The notes beneath the pieces are model-generated. The model did no database searches. It worked only from the letters and a program-made list of their open reading frames with translations, and was not told the origin of the DNA. A stretch of DNA of 64,000 bases, taken from Halomonas qaidamensis (GTDB lineage: Bacteria > Pseudomonadota > Gammaproteobacteria > Pseudomonadales > Halomonadaceae). This document shows positions 32,065 to 40,913 of this stretch, piece by piece. How positions within the stretch are numbered: the first letter of the stretch is position 1; the number at the start of each line of letters is the position of its first letter. The stretch lies in the NCBI RefSeq assembly GCF_025917315.1, contig NZ_CP080627.1, forward strand, positions 310,001-374,000, in the 5' to 3' direction. Both the position numbers and the translations under genes were made by a program.

Positions 32065-32640
32065 GTGCGCCTACATCATGATCGAAGTCTGCTGTTAATC
32101 GTCGACTTTCAAGCGGGTCTGTTACCTGTCATTGAGGGCGGCACAGCCGCAATAGAAGAGGCGTCGTGGTTGGCGGGTATTGCCAATGCGTTGCATATCC
32201 CTGTTTGGCTAACCGAGCAGTACCCTGAAAAACTTGGCGGTACATCAGCCAGGCTATTAGACGAGCTGGGGGAGCACAAAATATGGCAAAAGCATCACTT
32301 TAGTGTGATGGAGGAGCCACCCTTTGCTCAGGCGTTAGAAGCACTCTCACCGAAGCAGGTGGTCATTTGTGGGACAGAGGCACATATCTGCGTGCTGCAG
32401 AGTGCGCTTGGTTTACTAGAAGCGGGCTATCAGGTGTTTTGGCTAAGTGAGGCGACGGCGAGCCGTCGTAAGGAGGAGGCACGCCTTGCCCGAGAGCGTG
32501 CCTGTGCCAATGGTGCAGTGGCTGTCAGTGCTGATATGGTGGCTTATGAGTGGCTTTATCAGTGCGATACGCCACTATTTAAAGAGGTTCATCAACGCTT
32601 TCTCAAACCGCGATCAGCGCGCCCTGTGACATTCTTCTAA
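32065..32640 (+). CDS. Isochorismatase-family cysteine hydrolase
   Basis: The 191-residue protein has the family triad: Asp in LLLIVDFQAGL, Lys in IWQKHHFS and the nucleophile Cys in CGTEAHICVLQSALGLL. The cis-peptide region after VVICG is also present. Members hydrolyse nicotinamide, N-carbamoyl compounds or isochorismate; the substrate is not assignable here. It starts at GTG 32065, with AGGAAT upstream. It resembles the YcaC-type hydrolases in size. Confidence 0.88.
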   Translation: MRLHHDRSLLLIVDFQAGLLPVIEGGTAAIEEASWLAGIANALHIPVWLTEQYPEKLGGTSARLLDELGEHKIWQKHHFSVMEEPPFAQALEALSPKQVVICGTEAHICVLQSALGLLEAGYQVFWLSEATASRRKEEARLARERACANGAVAVSADMVAYEWLYQCDTPLFKEVHQRFLKPRSARPVTFF

Positions 32641-32668
32641 CAGCCGCTATATTCGACGCTTACCATGT

Positions 32669-33448
32669 TCAGCGGTCGCTTTCTCGCCGAGTGAAAACTA
32701 GCGTGTCGCCTTGAGAGGCCGCTGGATCAAACCGATACCCAGCTACATCAAAGGCAGTGAGCTGGTCAGGATCGTTTATGCGCTGTTGAATAATCCATGC
32801 ACTCATCAAGCCGCGCGCCTTTTTGGCGTAAAAGCTGATGATTTTGAAGGAGCCGTTTTTCTCGTCTTTGAAGACGGGTGTAATGACGCGTGCGCTTAAT
32901 TTCTTCGTATCGATCGCCTTAAAGTACTCGTTGGACGCCAGATTCACCAATACGTTTGAGCCACTTTCCTCAATGGCGTTATTAAGCGCGTGCGTTAACG
33001 TTGGTTTCCAGTGCGCATAAAGGTCGTTACCAGCGTCGTTGGGTAGTTTGGTGCCCATCTCCAGCCTATAGGCTTGGATTAAGTCTAGCGGGCGTAATAA
33101 GCCGTATAGCCCTGATAGAATGCGCAGGTGCTTCTGGGCAAATCGATTATCGTCATCACTAAAGGTGTTGGCTTTTAGTCCTGTGTACACATCTCCTTGA
33201 AACGCCTGAACCGCTGGTTTGGCGTTATCCAACGTGAATGGTGGCTGCCAGTCGGCAAAGCGTGCAGCATTTAAGCCTGCCAGTTTATCGCTAATGCCCA
33301 TTAAGTCGCTAAGCTGTTGAGGAGAGTAGCCGCGCAGAATATCAATCAACGGCTTACTGTGCTCAAGGAAGTCAGGTTGGGTGACTTTTTCTGTGGTTGA
33401 GGGGGTTTCAAAGTCCAGCGTTTTGGCGGGGGAAATAACGCTCAGCAT
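32669..33448 (-). CDS. yaaA: Peroxide stress protein YaaA
   Basis: The 259-residue DUF328/UPF0246 protein has the N terminus [56 protein letters not shown] and [14 protein letters not shown], all conserved. E. coli YaaA limits iron and oxidative DNA damage under peroxide stress and binds DNA. I chose the ATG at 33448 over the upstream frame start at 33487, matching the conserved N terminus. Confidence 0.95.
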   Translation of the reverse strand: MLSVISPAKTLDFETPSTTEKVTQPDFLEHSKPLIDILRGYSPQQLSDLMGISDKLAGLNAARFADWQPPFTLDNAKPAVQAFQGDVYTGLKANTFSDDDNRFAQKHLRILSGLYGLLRPLDLIQAYRLEMGTKLPNDAGNDLYAHWKPTLTHALNNAIEESGSNVLVNLASNEYFKAIDTKKLSARVITPVFKDEKNGSFKIISFYAKKARGLMSAWIIQQRINDPDQLTAFDVAGYRFDPAASQGDTLVFTRRESDR

Positions 33449-33541
33449 GGCGTGCTCCTTATGCCGTGACAGAAAATAGAAAAGCATTATACCAAGCCTC
33501 GGCGATGGCCGAGGCTATCGGCTTGATAGCGGAACACGTGA

Positions 33542-34573
33542 TTAGGGGCAGGGGTTAGGCATCCGACGGTGAATGTCGTCGATAGCGGCGAGCACTTCTT
33601 CATCCAGCTTAAGGCTCTCGCTGTCGAGGTTGCTTTCAAGCTGATCCATTGTAGTGGCGCCAATGATGTTGCTAGTTAGAAAACGGCGGGAGTTGACAAA
33701 GGCCAATGCCATTTGGGCAGGGTCTAGGTCATGCTTCTTAGCAAGTTGAACGTAAGCCTGCGTTGCCGCTTCTGCTTCTGGCGAGGTATAGCGTTGAAAC
33801 CGCTCATAAAGCGTCAAACGCCCTTTGGGCGGCTTAGCACCGTCAAGGTACTTGCCTGACAGCACGCCAAAGCCTAGCGGCGAGTAGGCGAGTAAACCCA
33901 CGTCTTCACGGTGAGCGATCTCAGCGAGCCCGACTTCAAACGTACGGTTAAGCAAGTTATAGGGGTTTTGAATAGACGCTACCCGAGGCAGCCCTAACTG
34001 CTCTGATAGCTGCAGCATGCGCATGACACCCCACGGCGTTTCATTGGAAAGGCCAATGGCGCGTACTTTACCGGCATCTACCAGTTCCTTCAGCGCTGAC
34101 AGCGTTTCTTCAAGCGGCGTCGCATCTTCTTGTTCAGCGTGGGTATAGCCCAGTTTGCCAAAGAAGTTGGTTTTACGGTCTGGCCAGTGCAACTGATAAA
34201 GGTCGATATAATCTGTGTTGAGTCGTGCAAGGCTGGTATTAACGGCCTGATGCAGATGGTCGCGGCTCATTTTAGGGCCGCCACGAATATGATCTAACCC
34301 AGGGCCTGCGGCTTTGGTGGCAATAATGACATCGTCTCTAGCGCTACGTGCTTTCAACCAGCTGCCAATGTAAGTCTCTGTTAGCCCTTGCGTTTCAGCC
34401 TTTGGTGGTACCGGATACATTTCAGCGGTGTCGATAAAATTGATGCCAAAAGCGACCGCGCGATCAAGCTGCTCATGGGCCTCAGCTTCACTATTTTGTT
34501 CGCCGAAGGTCATGGTGCCTAAACAGAGCCGGCTGACTTCAATCCCGGTTCTACCCAGTGGTCGGGTTTGCAT
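33542..34573 (-). CDS. tas: Aldo/keto reductase, Tas-like
   Basis: The 343-residue NADP(H)-dependent TIM-barrel reductase has the catalytic set Asp in NFIDTAEMYP with Tyr, Lys in IATKAAGP and His in LYQLHWPDR. The N terminus MQTRPLGRTGIEVSRLCLGTMTFG and the 'TEMYP/ETQGLTE' insertion are typical of E. coli Tas. The physiological substrate is unknown. The start at 34573 is the conserved one. Confidence 0.9.
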   Translation of the reverse strand: MQTRPLGRTGIEVSRLCLGTMTFGEQNSEAEAHEQLDRAVAFGINFIDTAEMYPVPPKAETQGLTETYIGSWLKARSARDDVIIATKAAGPGLDHIRGGPKMSRDHLHQAVNTSLARLNTDYIDLYQLHWPDRKTNFFGKLGYTHAEQEDATPLEETLSALKELVDAGKVRAIGLSNETPWGVMRMLQLSEQLGLPRVASIQNPYNLLNRTFEVGLAEIAHREDVGLLAYSPLGFGVLSGKYLDGAKPPKGRLTLYERFQRYTSPEAEAATQAYVQLAKKHDLDPAQMALAFVNSRRFLTSNIIGATTMDQLESNLDSESLKLDEEVLAAIDDIHRRMPNPCP

Positions 34574-34824
34574 TATCGTCTCCTCAATGAAGCGAAATTG
34601 CCTCAGGATATTCACTGATGAACGCCGTGAATAATGGCGCGTGAGAGGCATGTTAGCGAGGCGCTACAAAAGCAGCAAATCAATAGGGTTGAGTCGGCGC
34701 AAAGGCAGGCGTATGCTTGCCAGCCCATCGACCAGCCTAGTGCTGGTTAATCGTATGGTTAGCGGTCAAAAAGCGGGAACGATAGCTAGCCGAAGATCTC
34801 AACAGATAGGCAGGGTGGTTTGCC

Positions 34825-35319
34825 ATGCCGCAGGCATCAACTTTGTTTACCCGGTTAGAGTTTCGCCTAGCCGAGCAGCTGTTTCACACGCGTTGGTTAT
34901 TGCCGCGTTCGCCGCGCACACAGCGTTTGACGATGCGCTTGCTTAAACGCTGCGCAGAAGCGGGACACCCCGATGCTCAGTCGATCTATGGGCATATGCT
35001 GTTTCATCGCAGCCTGTCGCCGCAGGATAAGGCGCGTGGCGCGCGTTATGTGTTAGAAGCGGCTCAAGCTGGCGATATAAAATCACAGTACCAGGCAGCG
35101 CAGATTCACGAGCACGGCTGTGTTCAGTACCCACGGCGTGAGGATTACGCGGTGACATGGTATGCCCGTGCCGCCCAATCGGGCCATTATCTGGCCGCAG
35201 AACGGTTGGCGCGCGCCTATCGGTTAGGTGAGCTAGGCTTGGCAATAGACGACGAGCAGGCGGCCTATTGGCAACGCTTGGCAGATCGTCAGGCAACAAC
35301 GGGAATGGCGGCAGCCTAG
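34825..35319 (+). CDS. Sel1-like repeat protein
   Basis: The 164-residue protein contains Sel1-type alpha-helical repeats: AEAGHPDAQSIYGHMLF, AAQAGDIKSQYQAAQIHEHG and AAQSGHYLAAERLARAYRLG. Such repeats mediate protein contacts. There is no signal peptide, so it is probably cytosolic. The gap 34574-34824 upstream has no other gene. It lies 48 bases before a DnaQ-like exonuclease gene on the same strand. Confidence 0.75.
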   Translation: MPQASTLFTRLEFRLAEQLFHTRWLLPRSPRTQRLTMRLLKRCAEAGHPDAQSIYGHMLFHRSLSPQDKARGARYVLEAAQAGDIKSQYQAAQIHEHGCVQYPRREDYAVTWYARAAQSGHYLAAERLARAYRLGELGLAIDDEQAAYWQRLADRQATTGMAAA

Positions 35320-35367
35320 TAGAGACGTCAGTGGTCTGGCCGCTGAGATCAGTGAATGAGGAAATCA

Positions 35368-35880
35368 GTGTCCGAGACGCTACCTACAGTGCTAGATATT
35401 GAAGCGTCCGGATTCGGTCGCGGCAGTTACCCTATTGAAGTTGGCATTGCCCGTGCCGACGGTAGCTGCTGTGCGTTTCTTATTCAGCCGCTGGATGAGT
35501 GGGTACATTGGGATCCCAAAGCTGAGCTTTTGCACGGCATTTCCCGTGAGCGTTTACAGCGAGAGGGCTATCCTGTACGCCAAGTGGCACATTGGTTAAA
35601 TGACGAACTCCGTGAACTTGGAAAGGCCTACAGCGACAGCTGGGGCTATGACAATACGTGGTTGTCGCTGCTGTTTCATCATGCGGGGATGCTGCCGCGC
35701 TTTCGTTTAGAGGCATTACGTATTTTGCTCAGCGAAGAGCAGCAAGCGCTATGGAGCAGCACAAAAGAAGCCGTCATCGCTGAGCGTGGTATCCATCGTC
35801 ATCGCGCTGGTGAAGATGCACGTCTGTTACAACTCACCTATCAACGTACGCTTGTGCTGACGGAAGACGCTAAGCGCTAA
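35368..35880 (+). CDS. DnaQ-like 3'-5' exonuclease domain protein
   Basis: The protein has a DEDDh-type fold: Asp and Glu in TVLDIEASGFG, WDPKAELLHGIS, Asp in WGYDNTWLSLLFH and the His/Asp pair in HRAGEDARLLQL. At about 170 residues it is a single-domain exonuclease of the type seen in many gammaproteobacteria, with no assigned substrate. An ATG at 35356 is in frame, but GAGGAAATCA sits at good spacing before the GTG at 35368, which I prefer. Confidence 0.8.
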   Translation: MSETLPTVLDIEASGFGRGSYPIEVGIARADGSCCAFLIQPLDEWVHWDPKAELLHGISRERLQREGYPVRQVAHWLNDELRELGKAYSDSWGYDNTWLSLLFHHAGMLPRFRLEALRILLSEEQQALWSSTKEAVIAERGIHRHRAGEDARLLQLTYQRTLVLTEDAKR

Positions 35881-35933
35881 TCGGCTGCTTTTTAATGCCG
35901 CTGTCAGAGAAGCACATTATAGTGCCTATCTTT

Positions 35934-36485
35934 TTAGGCCAAACTAAGTTGGGCTTCTAATGCAGCCAATAGTTGGCTAGGTGTGGATGCATCCATCAAC
36001 ATATCGCGGGTCGTTTGAGCTAAGAAGCCGTGGCTGACGGTGCTGTCCAAAAAGGTAAGAAGTGGGGCATAAAAACCATCGGTATCAAGTAGACCCATGG
36101 GTTTGTCGTGAAGCCCTAAATAGCCCCAGGTCCAAATTTCAAACAGTTCCTCAAACGTACCTATCCCGCCAGGTAAGGCAATAAAAGCATCAGCGTTGGC
36201 CGCCATAGTGGCTTTGCGTTCGTGCATATTTGGCACGCGTATGAGTTCCGTTAAACCAAAGTGTGCCTGCTCGCGCTCGACAAGGTGGTCTGGCATTACA
36301 CCAATTACCTTGCCGCCTGCTTCCAGCGTCGCGTTAGCAAGCTCACCCATTAAACCGATGCGCGCACCACCATAAACAAGGGTATGGCCGCGGTCTGCAA
36401 TGGCAGTGCCAAGCGTATTGGCGGCCTGGCGAAAAGCGGTTGTATTTCCTTCTCGCGAGCCGAGATATACACAAATTCGTGCCAT
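35934..36485 (-). CDS. LOG-family nucleotide phosphoribohydrolase (TIGR00730)
   Basis: The 183-residue protein has MARICVYLGS, GGARIGLMGELANATL and the PGGIGTFEELFEIWTWGYLGLH signature (PGGxGTxxE). It matches the LOG family, which cleaves cytokinin-type and nucleoside monophosphates; bacterial substrates are commonly AMP or pyrimidine nucleotides. AAGGA lies 8 bases before the ATG at 36485, favouring it over the ATG at 36494. Confidence 0.9.
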   Translation of the reverse strand: MARICVYLGSREGNTTAFRQAANTLGTAIADRGHTLVYGGARIGLMGELANATLEAGGKVIGVMPDHLVEREQAHFGLTELIRVPNMHERKATMAANADAFIALPGGIGTFEELFEIWTWGYLGLHDKPMGLLDTDGFYAPLLTFLDSTVSHGFLAQTTRDMLMDASTPSQLLAALEAQLSLA

Positions 36486-36557
36486 AGTAAGCATCCTTAT
36501 TACTGATCAGCTGCTGATGAGTAAGCGGTTAATGTTAAGCCGTTAGTGAGAGGAGTG

Positions 36558-37079
36558 TTAACTTAGGCAGCGCTGAACATCGTAGTGTTCGTCCATCCAT
36601 TGTCCGATGACGTTATTGCCGCATAAATGGTGAGCATATTGAGTATGCAGGCAGCGAACCTGTTGCCAGTTGCTAATGCCGCCGACGCCGCGTTCGGTCA
36701 GCACGTCGGTATAACCTAACTGAGTGACCTCATCCCGCTGTGCATCGCTCATATATGCCCAGCGTGCTTTAACGTAATCACGATGGCTTTGCTGGTAAGC
36801 GTCTAGAAATTCGGGCTCCTCCTGAAGGCGTTGTTCTAGTGACTTAATGACACCAACGGCTTCAATGCGGGAAATTTCGATTTTCAACAGATCAGAGCAT
36901 AGCCAGTAAAGAGTTGGAAACGGTTTGCCATCGACAATGGGGGCCATGCGCAGCACTAGCGGAGTGCCTTTAGTGTCGGTCGCAGCAACGGCTTCAATAC
37001 CGCGCGGGGCACGTCCAAGTTGTTGAGTGATAATAGCTAGCTGGCGCTCATTGGGCGCCTGGTCGGTACGAATTACCAT
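36558..37079 (-). CDS. DUF501 family protein
   Basis: The 173-residue protein has QLGRAPRGIEAVAATDTKGTP, YWLCSDLLKIEISRIEAVG and GVGGISNWQQVRCLHTQYAHHL, as in the DUF501 family. That family is often next to ppx/eno in actinobacteria and scattered in gammaproteobacteria. Function is unknown; the conserved Cys/His (CLHTQYAHHLCG) could bind metal. It lies 12 bases after a small hypothetical gene in a four-gene minus-strand run. Confidence 0.82.
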   Translation of the reverse strand: MVIRTDQAPNERQLAIITQQLGRAPRGIEAVAATDTKGTPLVLRMAPIVDGKPFPTLYWLCSDLLKIEISRIEAVGVIKSLEQRLQEEPEFLDAYQQSHRDYVKARWAYMSDAQRDEVTQLGYTDVLTERGVGGISNWQQVRCLHTQYAHHLCGNNVIGQWMDEHYDVQRCLS

Positions 37080-37091
37080 TGCGGTGATGTC

Positions 37092-37394
37092 TCACTTTCG
37101 GTCATCTTGGACAAACTTATTTGAGCGGCCAACGGCGCGGAAAAAACAACGGTTTAACTGCTCGGGGGTGGCAACATAACGCCACTTCTCTTCGCAGTAT
37201 TCTGCAGCTCGCGCCATTAATACATCATAAAGTCGGTTGAACGGGGCATCATAATCGTAGGGGTCTGCGCCGAACAAGCGGATATGCGGGTAGTCAGCAA
37301 AGCGATCTATAAAGTAGCGCTCAAGGTCGGCTTCAACGGCGCGATGCTGCGCCGTATTGTCAGGGTCGATCCAAAGGTTATAACGGATTGCCAT
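37092..37394 (-). CDS. Hypothetical 100-residue protein
   Basis: I do not recognise the family. It is a soluble protein of 100 residues starting MAIRYNLWIDPDN, rich in aromatic and charged residues (ERYFIDRFADYPHIRLFG, EEKWRYVATPEQLNRC), with no signal or membrane segment. GGGAG lies 8 bases before the ATG. It sits between a thioesterase gene (36 bases) and the DUF501 gene (12 bases), so it is probably cotranscribed with both. Confidence 0.65.
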   Translation of the reverse strand: MAIRYNLWIDPDNTAQHRAVEADLERYFIDRFADYPHIRLFGADPYDYDAPFNRLYDVLMARAAEYCEEKWRYVATPEQLNRCFFRAVGRSNKFVQDDRK

Positions 37395-37430
37395 GAAAAT
37401 CTCCCAGCGCCCCGCCAAGCAGAGGGTGTC

Positions 37431-37838
37431 TTAAGCAGGCGTTGGCGCGCTGTGTAAGTGGGCGGATAGCGCATCGCGCAACTCGCCTTCAATAGGGACC
37501 GCGCGTTTTTCATGATGGTCGTATTGTACCAGTACGGTATGCCCTAGATTAGTAAGCGTACCATGCTGCCGGGCTTCTTGAGTCACTGTAAACGAGCTGG
37601 TACCTAAACGCGTCAAGTAGGTACGTAGTTCGATGTCGTGGCCGTAGAACAGTTCAGCGCGATAGTCGACTTCCATCCGGGCCATAATCAAGCGCCACTG
37701 TTTGGGGTTGAGGTCTGGCGTAAACAACCTGAATAAGTCGTTACGTGCTAGCTCAAACCAAGCGGGCAGACGGGTATTGTTAATATGGCCTAGGGCATCG
37801 GTGTCGTAAAAAGCCGGCTCAATCATACGGGTGAACAT
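37431..37838 (-). CDS. Acyl-CoA thioesterase, hotdog fold (4HBT)
   Basis: The 135-residue protein has the 4-hydroxybenzoyl-CoA thioesterase signature FYDTDALGHINNTRLPAWFE, with the catalytic Asp/Asn-His pair, then FRLFTP and LFYGHDIELRTYLTRLGTSSF. It is a YbgC/FadM-type single-domain enzyme that hydrolyses acyl-CoA; chain length is not predictable. It is upstream of the small hypothetical and DUF501 genes on the same strand. Confidence 0.88.
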   Translation of the reverse strand: MFTRMIEPAFYDTDALGHINNTRLPAWFELARNDLFRLFTPDLNPKQWRLIMARMEVDYRAELFYGHDIELRTYLTRLGTSSFTVTQEARQHGTLTNLGHTVLVQYDHHEKRAVPIEGELRDALSAHLHSAPTPA

Positions 37839-37914
37839 CAGGGTATCCTTATTGTTTGTTAGCTTGTTTATTCGCCATTTAGGCTAATCAGAATTACCCC
37901 TAGCGAGCGCTTGG

Positions 37915-38721
37915 TCAAGTAGCACGACGCTGATACCAAGCGGTTAATTGCATCCATCCCAGCAACCATAGGGTCGCGGCAGCAAAGCCTGCCAATGTGC
38001 CCCACAAAAGCCCTAGTGTGTTGTACGTATAGGAAACACATAGCGTATAACTCAGCAGCGAACCCAGCCCTATTGGGTAGTGTTTGATAACCGTTGCTAC
38101 GGGAGCCACCCCATGATTGAGGTGCAGGATAAGCAAAAATGGCAGCATCGTGACAGGAAAGGCCGCCAATGTCCCTGCCCAAGCGGGTGGTAGCCAGTGT
38201 GCAAGTCGTGTAATCACGAAAATAATGACGGTGGCCAAACAGGCGCGCGCCGCTAAGGCGGATAGTGAAAAAGCACGACTGGCAGGGCTCTTTACATCAG
38301 GAATAGTGCGGAATAACACACTAAACACGGCGATGGCACATAGGGTCACAAGAGTGCCACTTAAACGCGTAAAACTGAATTGAGCAAGCACCGTGCTGAC
38401 CGCGAACCATGCGATAAAGCCGCCGAATAAACCGCCCACAACGCCTTTAAATCCTGGTTGTCGGCCTGCCACCAAATAGCCAGCCCCAAGTGCCATTGTT
38501 GCAGTAAACCCAGCGAGTGTATGCACTGCGCTTTGGGTCGCAAAAAGAGGGGAAATTTCTAAACCAATAAAAAACAGGGCTAACGCCGTTCCAAGCGGAT
38601 AGCCCGCTAACAGACCCGCTATACGTGGGCTGGCGCGCACTGCAATAGCGCCTAGCCCTAGTACCATGCTAATTGATAGGCCTAGTTTCGCCAGCTGCCA
38701 AGTGAGAGGAACCTCTATCAT
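37915..38721 (-). CDS. Integral membrane protein, about 8 segments
   Basis: The 268-residue, very hydrophobic protein appears to have two similar halves. Each has a GLLAGYPLGTALALFF-like or GTLAAFPVTMLPFLLIL segment following a long helix. This internal resemblance suggests a duplicated 4-helix unit, as in small-molecule permeases. I do not recognise a characterised family. AAGGA precedes the ATG. It is followed by the thioesterase gene after 76 bases. Confidence 0.7.
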   Translation of the reverse strand: MIEVPLTWQLAKLGLSISMVLGLGAIAVRASPRIAGLLAGYPLGTALALFFIGLEISPLFATQSAVHTLAGFTATMALGAGYLVAGRQPGFKGVVGGLFGGFIAWFAVSTVLAQFSFTRLSGTLVTLCAIAVFSVLFRTIPDVKSPASRAFSLSALAARACLATVIIFVITRLAHWLPPAWAGTLAAFPVTMLPFLLILHLNHGVAPVATVIKHYPIGLGSLLSYTLCVSYTYNTLGLLWGTLAGFAAATLWLLGWMQLTAWYQRRAT

Positions 38722-38864
38722 GGAGTGTTTTCCTTGCGGCTATTAAACCGTTACTATTGTTGTACAGTTGTTTGATCGACCTGCTTTGGCGCTACCGCTA
38801 TTTAACTAATACCAGTTTACTATTAACAGACTAACTATTGCCTGTATGAGAGGCTGTTTCTCCC

Positions 38865-39224
38865 GTGACGCGATCAATCGATTCACGCACACACGCGCTT
38901 TCCCCACCTCCCAAGCCTGCCGGCTGTGAGCTGTGCCAGCGGGCGTCGCCACTGACCAAACACCACTTAATACCGCGCACCCTGCATAACAAGCCGCGTT
39001 ATCAAAAACGTTACAGCCGTGAAGAGCGTCTAACCGCGATAGTGTGGCTTTGCCACCCGTGTCATAAGCATATACATCGTCTGTATAGCGAGCGCGAGTT
39101 AGCAGATCGTTTTGCCAGTCTAGAAGCGCTAATGAGTGATGATGACATACGCGCGTTTGTCGATTGGCTAGCCACCAAGCCCGCAGGCTTTAAGCCAAAG
39201 TCGTCGGTGCGCAAGCGCCATTAA
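38865..39224 (+). CDS. HNH-type zinc/nuclease domain protein
   Basis: The 119-residue protein has CELCQRASPLTKHHLIPRT followed by CHPCHKHIHRLYSE: two CxxC knuckles, and the HH...N/H...H pattern of the HNH nuclease fold. It is a free-standing HNH protein of the kind common in pseudomonads and halomonads; whether it cuts DNA is unproven. It starts at GTG, with AGAGG 12 bases upstream. It sits between the membrane protein and an opposed hypothetical gene, without mobile-element marks. Confidence 0.75.
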   Translation: MTRSIDSRTHALSPPPKPAGCELCQRASPLTKHHLIPRTLHNKPRYQKRYSREERLTAIVWLCHPCHKHIHRLYSERELADRFASLEALMSDDDIRAFVDWLATKPAGFKPKSSVRKRH

Positions 39225-39239
39225 CTGCCCCAGCGCCAA

Positions 39240-39671
39240 CTACACTAAGCGGAGCCCTTGTTGATCACGCCAGGCAGCTTCCAAGGCATTTTCTAGCGGC
39301 GCTTTTAGATGGGTTGGCAGTGCATCATGCGCAGCTTGAAGTGTCTCAAATGACCGATTACGTAGCCAACAGTAGGCCCAAGCACAGGCTTCGGCGTCGC
39401 TTTGCGGGGTGGGACGAGCTGGCATTTGGTTGAGCAAAAACACCGCAGTGCGTGGTGCCCAAAGTGGCATTTCGCCTTGCTCGTCGAGACTCCACTGCTC
39501 AAGTGTGGCACCGCTTGGCGTTGCATCTGGAGTACCTAACTTTGCGACCCGTGCCGTTTCAGCCAAAATAAGCGCTAGTTGATCAGTGTCGGCTTGGCCG
39601 AGCGAACGCCACTGCCGCAACAACGCAGAAAGCCCGGCGCGCATCTTGGTATAAAAGTCATCTTGCGGCAT
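39240..39671 (-). CDS. Hypothetical protein (143 residues)
   Basis: I do not recognise the family. It is a soluble, helical, Trp- and Ala-rich protein (LSALLRQWRSLGQAD, EACAWAYCWLRNRSFETL, LENALEAAWRDQQGL), with no signal peptide. It is convergent with the HNH gene and divergent from the aminotransferase gene, with a 39-base gap. Codon use is like its neighbours, so it is likely real. Confidence 0.6.
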   Translation of the reverse strand: MPQDDFYTKMRAGLSALLRQWRSLGQADTDQLALILAETARVAKLGTPDATPSGATLEQWSLDEQGEMPLWAPRTAVFLLNQMPARPTPQSDAEACAWAYCWLRNRSFETLQAAHDALPTHLKAPLENALEAAWRDQQGLRLV

Positions 39672-39710
39672 GCTCAGTCGTTACTCCCGAGAAGATAAGT
39701 GAGATCAGTT

Positions 39711-40889
39711 ATGGCGTTTGATTTTGTCACGCCCATTGAAAGGCGCTCTCCCAAAGGGCGCGCTTCCAAAGGGCATTATGCCTCGCAAAAGTGGCACCGC
39801 TACGATGCAAATGTACTGCCGTTGTGGGTAGCGGATATGGACTTTCGCTCACCGCAGGCGGTGATTGATGCGCTACATGACCGCGTTGAGCACGGTGTCT
39901 ATGGCTATGGTGAAGTGCCTGCTACATTAACAGATACTCTTTGCCAATGGAGCGCTCGCCACTATGGATGGTCTATTCAACCCGAATGGCAGCAGTGGCT
40001 GCCAGGGGTTGTGCCTGCGTTGCACTTTGCAGCCATGGCGCTAACCAAACCTGGTGACGGAATCCTCACGATTGCCCCGATTTACCCACCATTCCTGGCT
40101 GTTGCCGAGCGCACAGGACGGCAGGCCCAGCAAGCGATGTTAGCTGAGCCGACCACCCCTGGCGAGCCTTGGCAGTTGGATATTGACGCGTTAGAAGCCG
40201 CAATAACACCGCAAACCCGCCTGTTGCTGTGGTGTCATCCGCATAACCCAACAGGGCGCGTATGGAGTGATCATGAGCTGACCAAGTTGGCCTCGGTCAT
40301 TGAGCGGCATGACTTATGGGTCGTCTCTGATGAGTTGCACTGCGATCTGCTGTTAAACGAGGGAGCTTCTCATCGCCCCTTGGCTGTCATGTTCCCTGAA
40401 CTGGCCAAACGAATCATTACGCTGTGGGCGCCGTCAAAAACGTTCAATCTTGCGGGGCTGACCAGTGCCTGTGGGGTAATCCCGGATGCTGCGCTGCGTA
40501 AGCGCTTTGCGGCGGCCACAAAAGGCTTTTTGCCGGACGGAAATGTGTTGGGGCTAGTGGCGGCTGAAACGGCTTACCGCGAAGGTGAGCCATGGCGTCA
40601 GGCGCTGTTAGCAGTGCTGCGAGAGCATCGCGCTACGCTGCAAGCGCGAGTAGCGCTATGGCCTGGGGTGACCATGAGCGCGCCGGAATCCACCTACCTT
40701 GCGTGGCTGGATATGCGCGCAGCAGGGCTAGGCGATTCGCCCGCCAAGGCGTTATTGGAGCGGGCGGGCGTAGCGCTTTCTGATGGGGCGGCGTTTGGCT
40801 GCCCTGGTTTCGTGCGGCTTAATTTTGGAACCACCGCTTCTCAGTTAGAAGCGGCATTGGCGCGCATGGATGCGTTGTTAAAAGTCTGA
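39711..40889 (+). CDS. PatB/MalY-type cystathionine beta-lyase/aminotransferase
   Basis: The 392-residue PLP enzyme has PLWVADMDFRSPQAV, VYGYGEVP, CHPHNPTGRVW (PLP-Asn), SDELHCDLL (PLP-Asp) and the Schiff-base lysine in WAPSKTFNLAGL. These are characteristic of the MalY/PatB C-S lyase subfamily. Likely activity is beta-elimination on cystathionine or cysteine conjugates. The ATG at 39711 (MAFDFVTPIERR) is the conserved start; an in-frame GTG at 39699 is less likely. Confidence 0.9.
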   Translation: MAFDFVTPIERRSPKGRASKGHYASQKWHRYDANVLPLWVADMDFRSPQAVIDALHDRVEHGVYGYGEVPATLTDTLCQWSARHYGWSIQPEWQQWLPGVVPALHFAAMALTKPGDGILTIAPIYPPFLAVAERTGRQAQQAMLAEPTTPGEPWQLDIDALEAAITPQTRLLLWCHPHNPTGRVWSDHELTKLASVIERHDLWVVSDELHCDLLLNEGASHRPLAVMFPELAKRIITLWAPSKTFNLAGLTSACGVIPDAALRKRFAAATKGFLPDGNVLGLVAAETAYREGEPWRQALLAVLREHRATLQARVALWPGVTMSAPESTYLAWLDMRAAGLGDSPAKALLERAGVALSDGAAFGCPGFVRLNFGTTASQLEAALARMDALLKV

Positions 40890-40913
40890 TCAGTACGAAT
40901 CAGTACGAATTCA

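Noticed and set aside
32447-32629. A short Arg-rich frame inside the isochorismatase-like gene
   Set aside because: It is an alternative-frame reading of a well-supported gene.
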